From an uncultured Actinomycetes bacterium (GTDB lineage: Bacteria > Actinomycetota > Actinomycetes > Nanopelagicales > Nanopelagicaceae), in the NCBI GenBank assembly GCA_903891755.1, contig CAITFY010000042.1:1-12417 (forward strand): DNA of 12,417 nucleotides, read 5' to 3'. The position numbers and the translations under genes were made by a program. Positions 1-7,440 of the stretch are shown here, in pieces; within the stretch, counting starts at the first letter, position 1, and every line of letters starts with the position of its first letter. Under the pieces are notes generated by a model that did not search any database, was not told the origin of the DNA, and worked only from the letters and a program-made list of their open reading frames with translations.

Positions 1-1
1 A

Positions 2-307
2 ATCCACATTAATCAGACCTTTGCGTGCGAGGAGCTGCCAGAATGCCTGAACCCCGGTCGCGATGAGCTCATTGCCGCGTTGGAAGGCCTCGAGCGCCTG
101 GGCGTTTTCACCGGCCACTTTGAAAAGCTTGTCATTCGGAATGCAAATCACCGCATCAGCATGGACTCTGAGTTGTTCCAAGCCAGCCAACGCCTGCTGG
201 CGGCGCCGGTCGCCTTCAAAGCCGAACGGCAACAGCGCAAATGCCACGACCAAGGCTCCCTGCTCTTTGGCAACGCGCGCCACGACTGGGGCCGCGCCCG
301 TCCCCGT
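2..307 (-). CDS. ftsZ: Partial FtsZ (cell-division GTPase), misplaced fragment
   Basis: Read on the minus strand from 307 down to 2, this is an open frame cut at both ends. It encodes the FtsZ glycine loop (TGTGAAPVVARVAKEQG), then a PFGFEG segment, an IPNDKLFKV segment like the IPNDKLL of many FtsZ proteins, and finally GLINVD, which matches the conserved N-V-D stretch before the T7 loop. FtsZ is the tubulin-like GTPase that forms the division ring. About 102 residues are present, from the middle of the GTPase domain; the N-terminus and the C-terminal domain are missing. The wording resembles verrucomicrobial FtsZ more than actinobacterial FtsZ, but that is a judgement from memory. G+C in the first 100 bases is about 59%. 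In Actinobacteria ftsZ lies in the dcw cluster, not next to rnc, so this piece probably reached the contig by misassembly. Confidence 0.85.
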
Positions 308-312
308 CCGCG
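284..312. other. Probable chimeric junction between FtsZ and PHP-like fragments
   Basis: The FtsZ reading (codons aligned to 284-286) and the PHP-like reading (codons aligned to 312-314) are in different minus-strand frames, and both look plausible across 288-307. The shared minus-strand word is G-rich (GGGGACGGGCGCGGCC). A codon for R replaces the glycine expected before TGTG in FtsZ, which places the break near 307-310. A short shared word at a frame change between unrelated genes is typical of an assembly or amplification chimera. Confidence 0.6.
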
Positions 313-653
313 TACAGGCCGGGCACGATGTTGCGCACTCCGCGCTTGGCCTTGTCGAGGATGGGCACGTCGCGCCCGATCTTGCCGAAGCCCTTGCGCA
401 CGAGCTTGACGGCGCGCCGGCGCGGCTGCTCCTCGTCGAGGCGCAGCATCTCCCGGAATCGCCAGAACGCCGACGCGTAGATGCTGTTGGCGAGGATGCG
501 CGCGTCGCCTTCTGCGCCGACGGGCTCGCCGGAGCCGGCGGCCACGGCGCGGAGGTATCCCTCGACGGTGCCGTCGCACTCTGCTTCCGTGTGCACGCCG
601 GCGACGAACAGGCCGCTGTGGTCGTCGGACCCGCCGGTGAGCGCTTTGCGCCA
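309..653 (-). CDS. Partial PHP-domain-like protein, misplaced fragment
   Basis: The minus-strand frame from 653 to 309 is open and truncated at both ends. It begins with WRKALTGGSDDHSG, like the last metal-binding motif of PHP-family phosphoesterases (G-G-S-D-D-H). It continues through ARILANSIYASAFWRF and ends near GVRNIVPGLYADGDG. I associate this arrangement with PHP domains at the C-terminus of glycosyltransferase-type proteins in Verrucomicrobia; this is recall, not a search. No substrate can be assigned. A sample of 50 bases (311-360) is about 68% G+C, clearly above the flanking genes. The frame differs from that of the FtsZ fragment, so the two are not one natural fusion gene. The opposite strand is also open by chance, a common effect in GC-rich coding DNA. 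Confidence 0.5.
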
Positions 654-665
654 GGCGAAGGTAAG
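648..665. other. Probable chimeric junction into the actinobacterial sequence
   Basis: To the left, the minus strand still encodes the PHP-like segment (WRKALTGG). From 654 the plus strand encodes GEGKSKREAEQ, the conserved end of the RNase III double-stranded RNA-binding domain, with no RNase III sequence before it. G+C falls sharply to the right. The break probably lies within GGCGAAGG (654-661). Confidence 0.7.
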
Positions 666-734
666 AGCAAGAGGGAAGCAGAACAAGTAGCTGCCAAGTT
701 AGCGCTTGAAGTTTTAAATGCCCGAACTTCCTGA
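654..734 (+). CDS. rnc: Ribonuclease III, C-terminal tail only
   Basis: The last 26 codons read GEGKSKREAEQVAAKLALEV, then LNARTS and a TGA at 732-734. G-x-G-x-S-K-x-x-A-E-Q followed by an alanine-rich helix is the final segment of the double-stranded RNA-binding domain of RNase III, which processes rRNA precursors and structured mRNAs. The catalytic domain and most of the binding domain are missing because the sequence to the left is unrelated DNA. The open frame continues upstream to 63 by chance, and that part should not be read as RNase III. mutM starts at 718, inside these last codons. rnc followed by mutM and smc is a common actinobacterial order and supports the call. Confidence 0.8.
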   Translation, partial: GEGKSKREAEQVAAKLALEVLNARTS

Positions 735-1542
735 AGTAGAAACTGTCAGGAGAGGTCTAGAGACCTGGTGCCTAAATCGCACAATCACCAAAGTCCAAAC
801 TCTCCATCACAGGGCTACAAATCCGCGTTCCATATCTCCATTATCCGAACTTGTTGGCGCAACAATCACAAAAGTTTCGCGCCGCGGAAAATTTCTCTGG
901 CTTGAATTAGGTCGACCATATTGTCTCGTTGCCCATCTCGGCATGAGCGGCCAATTTAGAGTTCAAGAGCCATCGATTGCCGATGAGAAGCATCTCCGGG
1001 TACGTATGACGCTAGATAACACGCAGGAGCTTCGTTATATCGATCAGCGCACCTTTGGATGGCTTGCGATAAATAAGTACGAGGGTGATATTCCCACGCT
1101 AGTGAGCGAAATCGCCCCAGATATTTTTGAAGAGAGTTTTGATCGCACATTAGTAAAAGCGAAATTTCGCTCTCGAAAATCTGAAATCAAGAGAGCGCTG
1201 CTCGATCAAAGCCTCATGAGCGGTGTTGGAAATATTTATGCAGATGAATCTCTCTGGCGGGCAAAGATTCATCCAGCTACGTCTTGCGACCAGGTATCAC
1301 CTCAAAAACTTGAAAGCTTGTTCCGTGCGGTCGAGTCTGTAATGTCTAAAGCATTGGTTGAGGGTGGCACCTCCTTTGATTCTCTCTACATCAACGTAAA
1401 CGGGGAGAGTGGTTACTTTGCGCATTCACTTGAGGCTTACGGGCGCACAGGTGAACCATGTTCGCGGTGCGGGACTCCGATTGAGAGAATTGTTATAGCC
1501 GCGCGCTCATCGCATTTCTGCCCTCACTGCCAGCGCATGTAG
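718..1542 (+). CDS. mutM: Formamidopyrimidine-DNA glycosylase (Fpg/MutM)
   Basis: This bifunctional base-excision repair enzyme removes 8-oxoguanine and formamidopyrimidines and cleaves the abasic strand. The 274-residue product has the normal length. It starts MPELPEVETVRRGL, so after methionine removal the N-terminal proline is the Schiff-base nucleophile and the next glutamate is the catalytic acid. K58 in RRGKFLWLEL corresponds to the conserved lysine 57 of the mature E. coli enzyme. The helix–two-turn–helix DNA-binding motif is SLMSGVGNIYADESLW. The C-terminal zinc finger has C248, C251, C268 and C271. The invariant N-terminus fixes the start at 718, giving a 17-base overlap with the end of rnc. 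No good Shine-Dalgarno is seen, so translation is probably coupled to rnc. All key residues are present. Confidence 0.97.
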   Translation: MPELPEVETVRRGLETWCLNRTITKVQTLHHRATNPRSISPLSELVGATITKVSRRGKFLWLELGRPYCLVAHLGMSGQFRVQEPSIADEKHLRVRMTLDNTQELRYIDQRTFGWLAINKYEGDIPTLVSEIAPDIFEESFDRTLVKAKFRSRKSEIKRALLDQSLMSGVGNIYADESLWRAKIHPATSCDQVSPQKLESLFRAVESVMSKALVEGGTSFDSLYINVNGESGYFAHSLEAYGRTGEPCSRCGTPIERIVIAARSSHFCPHCQRM

Positions 1543-1575
1543 CGGTTCCTGTCCGAAATCACTCCCAGATAGAGA

Positions 1576-1587
1576 TAGGTTTTCCCC
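1576..1587 (+). promoter_or_regulatory. Leaderless-type -10 element of smc
   Basis: TAGGTT at 1576-1581 fits the actinobacterial -10 consensus TANNNT. Six bases separate it from the GTG at 1588, which would put the transcription start on the first base of the start codon. No Shine-Dalgarno or convincing -35 is present. Identical spacing is found before glnD and ffh. Confidence 0.5.
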
Positions 1588-4500
1588 GTGTATTTGAAGA
1601 GCGTTAACCTCAAAGGCTTTAAGTCCTTTGCATCCTCCACGACCCTGCTCTTTGAGCGCGGGATCACCTGCGTGGTTGGACCTAACGGCTCAGGCAAATC
1701 AAATGTTGTAGATGCCCTCTCCTGGGTAATGGGTGAACAGGGAGCAAAGTCTCTGCGTGGCGGAAAGATGGAAGATGTCATCTTCGCCGGAACGAGTGGC
1801 CGTGCTCCGTTAGGTCGCGCCGAGGTTTCGGTGACCATCGATAATTCAGACAATGTCTTGCCGATTGATTTCTCCGAAGTAACCATCTCTCGCATCTTGT
1901 TCCGTAATGGAACCAGTGAGTACCAACTCAATGGTGAGACAACCAGACTTCTAGATATCCAGGAGTTGCTCAGCGATAGCGGAATCGGTCGCGAGATGCA
2001 TGTAATTGTCGGTCAGGGCCAGCTCGATGCGATCTTGCTCGCGAACCCTGAAGAGCGCCGTGCATTCATTGAAGAAGCGGCTGGAGTTTTGAAACACCGC
2101 AAGCGCAAAGAGAAAGCGCTTCGCAAGCTCGATTCGATGCAGGCAAACCTGGCGCGTATTCAAGATCTCACCGTCGAGCTTCGCCGCCAACTCAAGCCCT
2201 TGGGTAAGCAAGCTGAAGTTGCAAGGCGCGCTTCCACGATTCAGTCTGATGTTCGCGATGCAAAGCTACGACTCTTGGCTGATGACCTCATCTCCTTAAA
2301 ACAGAGTTTTGACGCAGAAATTGCTGATGAGACCTCACTTCGCGCCAGACGCGATCAAGTAGAGGCTGCATTAGCAGAATCAAGAGCTCGTGAAGAAGAG
2401 TTGGATGCTGGCGCGCTACGCGAAAATCCACTCCTGGTTCAAGCGCAAGAGAATTTTTACAGACTCACTGCGCAGCGTGAGAAGTTCCGTGGAATTCAAT
2501 CACTCGCCTCGGAGCGCGCCAGATTCTTATCGGAAGAGCGCGATGAAGCTCGAGCTAATGGCCGCGATCCAGAGAGCATGGAGAGCGAAGCAGTACTGCT
2601 TCGTGCGGAAGAGACCGCATTGCGTCAGCAAGGCGCAACCGCTCGCTCCTCACTCAATGAAATTACTGAAGCTCTAAGAGCGACTGAAGCGCAATTGGCT
2701 TTGGAAGAGAATCAAGTTTCTGCAGCACTTCGCGCAATCGCAGATGCCAGAGAAGGCACTGCGCGCCAAGAAGGCCATATCAATGGACTTCGCGCACGCA
2801 TTGATGCAACAAATGCCGAAATCACTCGTCTTTCAACGGCGCGTGCAGAGGCCGAGACTCGTCTCCACGGATTTAGAACAGAGTTTGCATCTCTTGAAGC
2901 AGAGATTGCAGGCGTTGACCGCTTTGAACCAGAACTCGATGCTGATTACGAAAAAGCACTTGCCGAATTAACTGCTGCAAACGCCGCTCATGCCGCACTC
3001 TTGGAGAGCGAACAGAGTGCTAGCCGTGAACGCGCTGGCCTTACAGCAAGACTTGCCGCACTTGAAGAGTCATTGCTGCAACGCGATGGGGGAGAAGCAA
3101 TTCTCACCGGACGCGGTGGAGCGCAATCTCGCGGACGCCTTTCAACTCTCATCTCAGTCTCAAGTGGTTGGGAAGCAGCAGTTGCCGCAGCCCTCGGACC
3201 TCTAGCCGAATCAATCGTTGTCTCAGATCTAGCGGCCGCAGTTCACGCGGTTTCAATGTTGAAGTCAGAGTCCGCTGGGCAATCTGAACTTCTCGTTGTC
3301 GACGGTGACTTTTCAAATGGCAAGAGCGCACCATCTGGATATTCCGCACTCGCATCCCTCATTAAATCTGATGGTCTCGATGAGATGATTCAAGCGCTTC
3401 TTGGTGGAGTGATTGCTGTAGACGATCTGGCAAGCGCAGAGCGCCTGGTCACGCAACATCCGGAACTCATCGCAGTAACTCGCGATGGAGATCTCATTAG
3501 CCGCAACCGAGTACGCGGAGGCTCTGCTGGAACCAATAGCGCAATCGAAATATCTGCACTTATCGAGCGCACTCGTACATCTCTCAACGAAATCATTTCA
3601 AAGTGTGACTCTCTAAAATTCGAACTCTCTAAATCTGTCACCGCCCTTGAAATTGCGCAGAAAGCCCATGATCAGGCGCTTGCTGGACTCAATGAGTCCG
3701 ATGCCAAGATGTCTGGCTTGGCTGAGCAGATGGCCGTTGCCGGGCAGAATGTAAAGAACGCGCAAGCCGAAGTTGAACGCTTAAATGCATCGCATACTGC
3801 TGCAAGTGAGCAACGCGCATCAGATGAACGCGATCTTGAAGTTGCGATCGCACAATTTGATTCACATCAAACTCCGCCAGAGCCTGATCTCAGGACTTTG
3901 GATGAGATTCGTGCACGCGTCACCGCGGCTCGCGCCGTGGAAGTTGAGGCTCGCCTTGAGCTTCGCACCATGGAAGAGCGCATCACTGCAGTTGCAGATC
4001 GCGCCGCCACTTTGGAGCAGAGCGCACAAGCAGAGCGCGATAACGCGGTTAAAGCAATTGCACGTATGGCAGAACGCTCCATCGCGGCAACGAAAGCTCG
4101 CGAGATTGCAGATCTTGCCTATGAAGCGTTGATTCAACTTGAAGTTACCTTGGCAAAGGCGCTCACAGAGCGCGAAAGACTTGAGGCCTCTCGTACCGAC
4201 CGTGAAGGTGAAACTCTTAACGTCCGCGGAAAGATTCGTGAACTCACCGCAGAGTTGGAGCACCTCACTTCAAGTGTGCACCGCGATGAGATTGTGCGGG
4301 CCGAACAACGTCTTCGCATCGAACAATTAGAACTCCGCGCCGTTGAAGAGCTTGGCGTCGACGTTGACACTCTCGTCAATGAATATGGTCCAGATAAAGA
4401 TGTACCAACCGTTATTGAAGATGAAGAAGGTAACTTCGTTCCGGGAGATCTCATTCCTTATCGTCGTGACCAACAAGAGAAACGTCTGGCTCAAGCCGAG

Positions 4501-5124
4501 CGCGGTCTTGCCATGCTGGGAAAGATCAACCCACTTGCTCTTGAAGAGTACAACTCTCATGAAGAACGATTGAAATATTTGGCCGAACAGTTGGAGGATC
4601 TCAAGAAGACCAAGAGAGATTTGCTCGACATTATTAAAGAGGTTGATGAGAAGGTCGTTGAAATCTTTAGCGAGGCTTACCATGACACTGCTCGCGAGTT
4701 CGAGAAGATTTTTGCTCGTTTATTCCCTGGTGGAGATGGAAAGTTAATTCTCACCGATCCAGATAACATGATGACGACAGGTGTTGATGTGGAAGCGCGT
4801 CCGCCAGGAAAGCGCGTAAAGCGACTCTCCTTGCTATCAGGTGGAGAGCGTTCTCTCGTTGCCGTGGCCATGCTGGTTGCTATCTTTAAAGCTCGCCCAA
4901 GTCCGTTCTATGTTATGGATGAGGTTGAAGCAGCGCTCGATGATACGAACCTCAGCCGCCTGCTTGGAGTCTTTGAAGAGTTGCGTGAAAAATCTCAACT
5001 GATCATCATTACTCACCAGAAGCGCACCATGGAAATTGCCGATGCGCTCTATGGCGTAACTATGCGCGGTGATGGAGTTTCAGAAGTGATCTCTCAACGC
5101 CTACGTGAATCTGAATCCGTCTAA
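1588..5124 (+). CDS. smc: Chromosome segregation ATPase SMC
   Basis: SMC dimers load on DNA and extrude loops that compact and separate sister chromosomes, working with ScpA and ScpB (not in this window). The 1178-residue product has the family layout. The N-terminal half of the ATPase begins MYLKSVNLKGFKSFAS, with Walker A GPNGSGKSN at 31-39. A long charged coiled coil rich in Glu, Arg and Ala follows, then a hinge at about 510-650, and the returning coiled coil. The C-terminal half carries the signature LSGGE at 1083-1087 and Walker B ending in D1111-E1112 (YVMDEVEAALDD). GTG at 1588 is chosen because it gives the canonical N-terminus and an in-frame TAG lies at 1576-1578. ftsY begins 17 bases after the stop. 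No frameshift or missing motif is seen. Confidence 0.97.
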   Translation: MYLKSVNLKGFKSFASSTTLLFERGITCVVGPNGSGKSNVVDALSWVMGEQGAKSLRGGKMEDVIFAGTSGRAPLGRAEVSVTIDNSDNVLPIDFSEVTISRILFRNGTSEYQLNGETTRLLDIQELLSDSGIGREMHVIVGQGQLDAILLANPEERRAFIEEAAGVLKHRKRKEKALRKLDSMQANLARIQDLTVELRRQLKPLGKQAEVARRASTIQSDVRDAKLRLLADDLISLKQSFDAEIADETSLRARRDQVEAALAESRAREEELDAGALRENPLLVQAQENFYRLTAQREKFRGIQSLASERARFLSEERDEARANGRDPESMESEAVLLRAEETALRQQGATARSSLNEITEALRATEAQLALEENQVSAALRAIADAREGTARQEGHINGLRARIDATNAEITRLSTARAEAETRLHGFRTEFASLEAEIAGVDRFEPELDADYEKALAELTAANAAHAALLESEQSASRERAGLTARLAALEESLLQRDGGEAILTGRGGAQSRGRLSTLISVSSGWEAAVAAALGPLAESIVVSDLAAAVHAVSMLKSESAGQSELLVVDGDFSNGKSAPSGYSALASLIKSDGLDEMIQALLGGVIAVDDLASAERLVTQHPELIAVTRDGDLISRNRVRGGSAGTNSAIEISALIERTRTSLNEIISKCDSLKFELSKSVTALEIAQKAHDQALAGLNESDAKMSGLAEQMAVAGQNVKNAQAEVERLNASHTAASEQRASDERDLEVAIAQFDSHQTPPEPDLRTLDEIRARVTAARAVEVEARLELRTMEERITAVADRAATLEQSAQAERDNAVKAIARMAERSIAATKAREIADLAYEALIQLEVTLAKALTERERLEASRTDREGETLNVRGKIRELTAELEHLTSSVHRDEIVRAEQRLRIEQLELRAVEELGVDVDTLVNEYGPDKDVPTVIEDEEGNFVPGDLIPYRRDQQEKRLAQAERGLAMLGKINPLALEEYNSHEERLKYLAEQLEDLKKTKRDLLDIIKEVDEKVVEIFSEAYHDTAREFEKIFARLFPGGDGKLILTDPDNMMTTGVDVEARPPGKRVKRLSLLSGGERSLVAVAMLVAIFKARPSPFYVMDEVEAALDDTNLSRLLGVFEELREKSQLIIITHQKRTMEIADALYGVTMRGDGVSEVISQRLRESESV

Positions 5125-5141
5125 TAAAGCGGTTCTAGTCC

Positions 5142-5984
5142 ATGGCTCTCTTTAGCAAAATCTTTGCCAAACTTCGTATCGGTGGAGTCTCAGATAGCGA
5201 TTGGGATGAACTTCGCTCCTCACTCATCGAATCTGATTTAGGTGCAAAGTTAAGTGATGAGATAGTTTCGATTGCGCGCGCTTCAAAATCAGAGAGCGCA
5301 GAATCTGCAGTTCGCACAGCTCTCGAAGGCGCACTCACCACTTCATCTCGCGATGTGAAAGTTGCTGAAGGTAGAACCACAACCATTCTCGTTGTCGGTG
5401 TAAATGGAACTGGAAAAACTACATCGGTTGCCAAACTTATGAAGGCTCTCAAAGATGGTGGGAACGATGTAGTTGTAGTTGCAGCAGATACCTTCCGCGC
5501 CGCAGCGATTGAGCAACTCCAAACGTGGGGCGCTCGAATTGGTGTGCCGGTTGTTGCTGGCAAGTTTCAAGGAGATCCTGCTTCGGTTGTCTTTGATGGC
5601 GTGAAAGTTGCCGGCGAGAGCCAGGCGGATTACCTCATCGTTGATACCGCGGGCCGGCTCCACACCAAATCAAATCTCATGGATGAGCTCGCCAAGATTA
5701 AAAGGGTGCTCGACAAGTCCGGGGGAGTTGATGAAGTCCTATTGGTAGTAGATGCCACAACGGGACAAAATGGTATTAATCAGGCAAAAAGCTTCACTGA
5801 ATCGGTCGCGGTCACTGGTTTGATCCTGACCAAGATGGATGGTTCGGCAAAAGGTGGGATTGCTCTGGCAATCGAGCGAGAGACCGCCATCCCGATTAAG
5901 TTCGTAGGAACCGGGGAGGGCGCAGATGACTTCGGCACCTTTGAACCCGACTCGTATATTTCGGGGCTGATTGGTTCCGAATAG
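5142..5984 (+). CDS. ftsY: Signal recognition particle receptor FtsY, short form
   Basis: FtsY is the membrane-associated GTPase that docks SRP–ribosome complexes at the translocon. The 280-residue product is essentially the NG domain alone. It has an N-terminal helical bundle (about 1-75), then the GTPase motifs: GVNGTGKT at 86-93, DTFRAA from 116, DTAGR at 168-172, TKMD at 230-233 and GTGE at 256-259. Many FtsY proteins carry an acidic or membrane-spanning N-terminal extension; here there is none. It cannot lie in an unread upstream part, because an in-frame TAG is found at 5136-5138. The first helix (MALFSKIFAKLRIGG) has basic and hydrophobic residues and could be an amphipathic membrane anchor, an inference. 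There is no clear Shine-Dalgarno; expression probably continues from smc, whose stop lies 17 bases upstream. Confidence 0.96.
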   Translation: MALFSKIFAKLRIGGVSDSDWDELRSSLIESDLGAKLSDEIVSIARASKSESAESAVRTALEGALTTSSRDVKVAEGRTTTILVVGVNGTGKTTSVAKLMKALKDGGNDVVVVAADTFRAAAIEQLQTWGARIGVPVVAGKFQGDPASVVFDGVKVAGESQADYLIVDTAGRLHTKSNLMDELAKIKRVLDKSGGVDEVLLVVDATTGQNGINQAKSFTESVAVTGLILTKMDGSAKGGIALAIERETAIPIKFVGTGEGADDFGTFEPDSYISGLIGSE

Positions 5985-5986
5985 CC

Positions 5987-6006
5987 TTAACGTCTGTTAA
6001 ATTAAC
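5987..6006 (+). promoter_or_regulatory. Candidate operator upstream of amtB (three TTAAC half-sites)
   Basis: Three copies of one 5-base half-site lie together: TTAAC at 5987-5991, its complement GTTAA at 5996-6000, and TTAAC at 6002-6006. The last two form the palindrome GTTAAATTAAC. TAAATT (5998-6003) inside it also fits a TANNNT -10 element. The site is about 100 bases before the ammonium transporter, where a nitrogen regulator would be expected. It does not fit the GlnR consensus (gTnAc-n6-GaAAc) well, so the binding protein is unknown. Confidence 0.35.
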
Positions 6007-6106
6007 GCCGTTCGCAAGACGAAAAAGTCAGTGCCAGTGTCGGCCCACTTTCTTCGGACCTCTCAATGATGAGATCTCCTCACCTTAAAATAAAAATGGA
6101 GAATCT
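6007..6106 (+). promoter_or_regulatory. amtB 5' leader with Shine-Dalgarno
   Basis: This hundred-base spacer leads to amtB. A good Shine-Dalgarno GGAGA (6098-6102) sits 4 bases before the ATG. GAGATCTC at 6071-6078 is a perfect palindrome, and its TCTCC neighbour (6075-6079) is complementary to the Shine-Dalgarno, so a weak masking hairpin is possible. I do not recognise a known riboswitch, and no clear intrinsic terminator for ftsY is visible. Confidence 0.4.
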
Positions 6107-7423
6107 ATGCATTTCTTAATGGGCACAGCTGTATCCGCAGCAGCAACCACAACCGATGCCAGTAACCACGCTGATACAGCCTGGGTATTAGTGTCTTCTG
6201 CTCTCGTACTTCTTATGACTCCTGGTCTCGCATTCTTCTACGGCGGCATGGTTCGCGGTAAGAATGTTCTGGGAATGTTGGCACAGAATTTTGTAACCAT
6301 GGGTATGGTTTCAATTCTTTGGATTCTAGGCGTTTACTCATTGGCATTTAATGGAACAGGTGGATTGATCGGTAACCTCCATCAATTCGGTTTGAATCAT
6401 ATTTGGGAACAACCAACAGGATTTGCCCTCACAACTCCTCCAATTGTTTTCGTTGCCTTCCAGTTGATGTTCGCAATCATTACTCCAGCACTTATTACTG
6501 GTGGAACAGCTGATCGTTTGAAGTTCGGTAGCTGGGTTGCTTTCTCATCACTCTGGTTAGTACTTGTTTATGCACCAGTTGCTCACTGGGTATTCTCACC
6601 AGCCGGCTGGTTGTTTAAGAAGGGTGCTGAAGACTTCGCGGGCGGAACTGTTGTTCACGCTAATGCTGGTGCCGCAGCGCTTGCAGTTATTCTCGTAGTC
6701 GGAAAGCGCAAGGGCTGGCCAAAAGAGCGTATGCGTCCACACAATGTTCCATACGTACTTCTAGGCGCAGGTCTCTTGTGGTTCGGTTGGTTCGGCTTTA
6801 ACGCTGGATCAGCTCTTTCAGCTAACACCTTGTCTGCTTATGCATTTGTTAACACCAACACTGCAACAGGTGCTGCACTCATCGGTTGGATCTTGACTGA
6901 AAAGATTCGCGATGGTCACTCAACAACACTTGGTGCCGCATCCGGTGCCGTCGCTGGTCTTGTAGCAATCACACCTGCATGTGGTTACGTCAGCCCAGTT
7001 GGTTCCATCGTGATCGGTATCCTCGCTGGAATCGTTTGCTGCTTGGCTACTGGTTTGAAGAACCTCTTCAAGTTTGATGATGCTCTTGATGTCGTCGGCG
7101 TTCACCTTGTGGGCGGCGTGCTTGGAGCTCTCTTGATCGGTCTCTTCGGAACCGCAATGGTCAACGGTGCAAATGGTGTCTTCTACAAGGGTGGATGGAC
7201 TCTCATGGGTCACCAAGCTCTTGCAGTAGTAGCTGTTGTTGCTTACTCCTTCATTGTCACCTATATCCTCGCTCAAATCTTGGATAAGACGATTGGATTG
7301 CGCGTCTCTGAAGAGGATGAAGCCGCTGGCCTCGACCTCTCACAGCACGCTGAAACTGCATACGAGTCCGCCACATTTAGTGATGGATCTCGTTTCCTTT
7401 CCAATTTCACCTCAAACAACTAA
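6107..7423 (+). CDS. amtB: Ammonium transporter (Amt family)
   Basis: This is a trimeric inner-membrane channel that conducts ammonium/ammonia into the cell when nitrogen is scarce. The 438-residue protein has the usual run of about eleven hydrophobic helices, from AWVLVSSALVLLMTPGLAFF near residue 25 to about 390. Family landmarks are D176 in AEDFAGGTVVH, the twin pore histidines H184 and H333 (equivalent to E. coli H168 and H318), and the WFGWFGFNAGS helix. The cytoplasmic tail (EEDEAAGLDLSQHAETAYES) matches the region that contacts the PII protein in actinobacterial Amt proteins. The short stretch before helix 1 (MHFLMGTAVSAAATTT) is not a clear signal peptide. The ATG at 6107 has a good Shine-Dalgarno; an ATG four codons later is a weaker alternative. 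glnB follows after 17 bases, the usual arrangement in which PII gates the channel. Confidence 0.96.
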   Translation: MHFLMGTAVSAAATTTDASNHADTAWVLVSSALVLLMTPGLAFFYGGMVRGKNVLGMLAQNFVTMGMVSILWILGVYSLAFNGTGGLIGNLHQFGLNHIWEQPTGFALTTPPIVFVAFQLMFAIITPALITGGTADRLKFGSWVAFSSLWLVLVYAPVAHWVFSPAGWLFKKGAEDFAGGTVVHANAGAAALAVILVVGKRKGWPKERMRPHNVPYVLLGAGLLWFGWFGFNAGSALSANTLSAYAFVNTNTATGAALIGWILTEKIRDGHSTTLGAASGAVAGLVAITPACGYVSPVGSIVIGILAGIVCCLATGLKNLFKFDDALDVVGVHLVGGVLGALLIGLFGTAMVNGANGVFYKGGWTLMGHQALAVVAVVAYSFIVTYILAQILDKTIGLRVSEEDEAAGLDLSQHAETAYESATFSDGSRFLSNFTSNN

Positions 7424-7440
7424 TCCACTAAGGGGCAAAA

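Noticed and set aside
63..653. Open + strand frame continuous with the RNase III tail, giving an apparent 223-residue protein
   Set aside because: Only the last 26 codons resemble RNase III. The rest is antisense to the FtsZ and PHP-like coding sequences and is open by chance in GC-rich DNA.
1..665. Horizontal transfer or a genomic island at the left edge
   Set aside because: There are no mobility genes or attachment repeats, and gene fragments are cut mid-domain at both joints. Chimeric assembly explains this better.
1524..1931. 135-codon minus-strand open frame
   Set aside because: It lies antisense to the conserved start of smc and contains no recognisable domain.
3862..4263. 133-codon minus-strand open frame within smc
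   Set aside because: It is the complement of the coiled-coil coding region, and its composition follows from the smc codons.
5135..5563. 142-codon minus-strand open frame opposite ftsY
   Set aside because: FtsY GTPase motifs are intact on the other strand, and the low-complexity product is a reading-frame shadow.
5985..6010. Classical GlnR box before amtB
   Set aside because: The expected gTnAc-n6-GaAAc pattern is not met; only the TTAAC half-site cluster is reported, as an unassigned site.
6920..7276. 118-codon minus-strand open frame opposite amtB
   Set aside because: AmtB transmembrane coding is continuous on the + strand, and the antisense product resembles no family I know.
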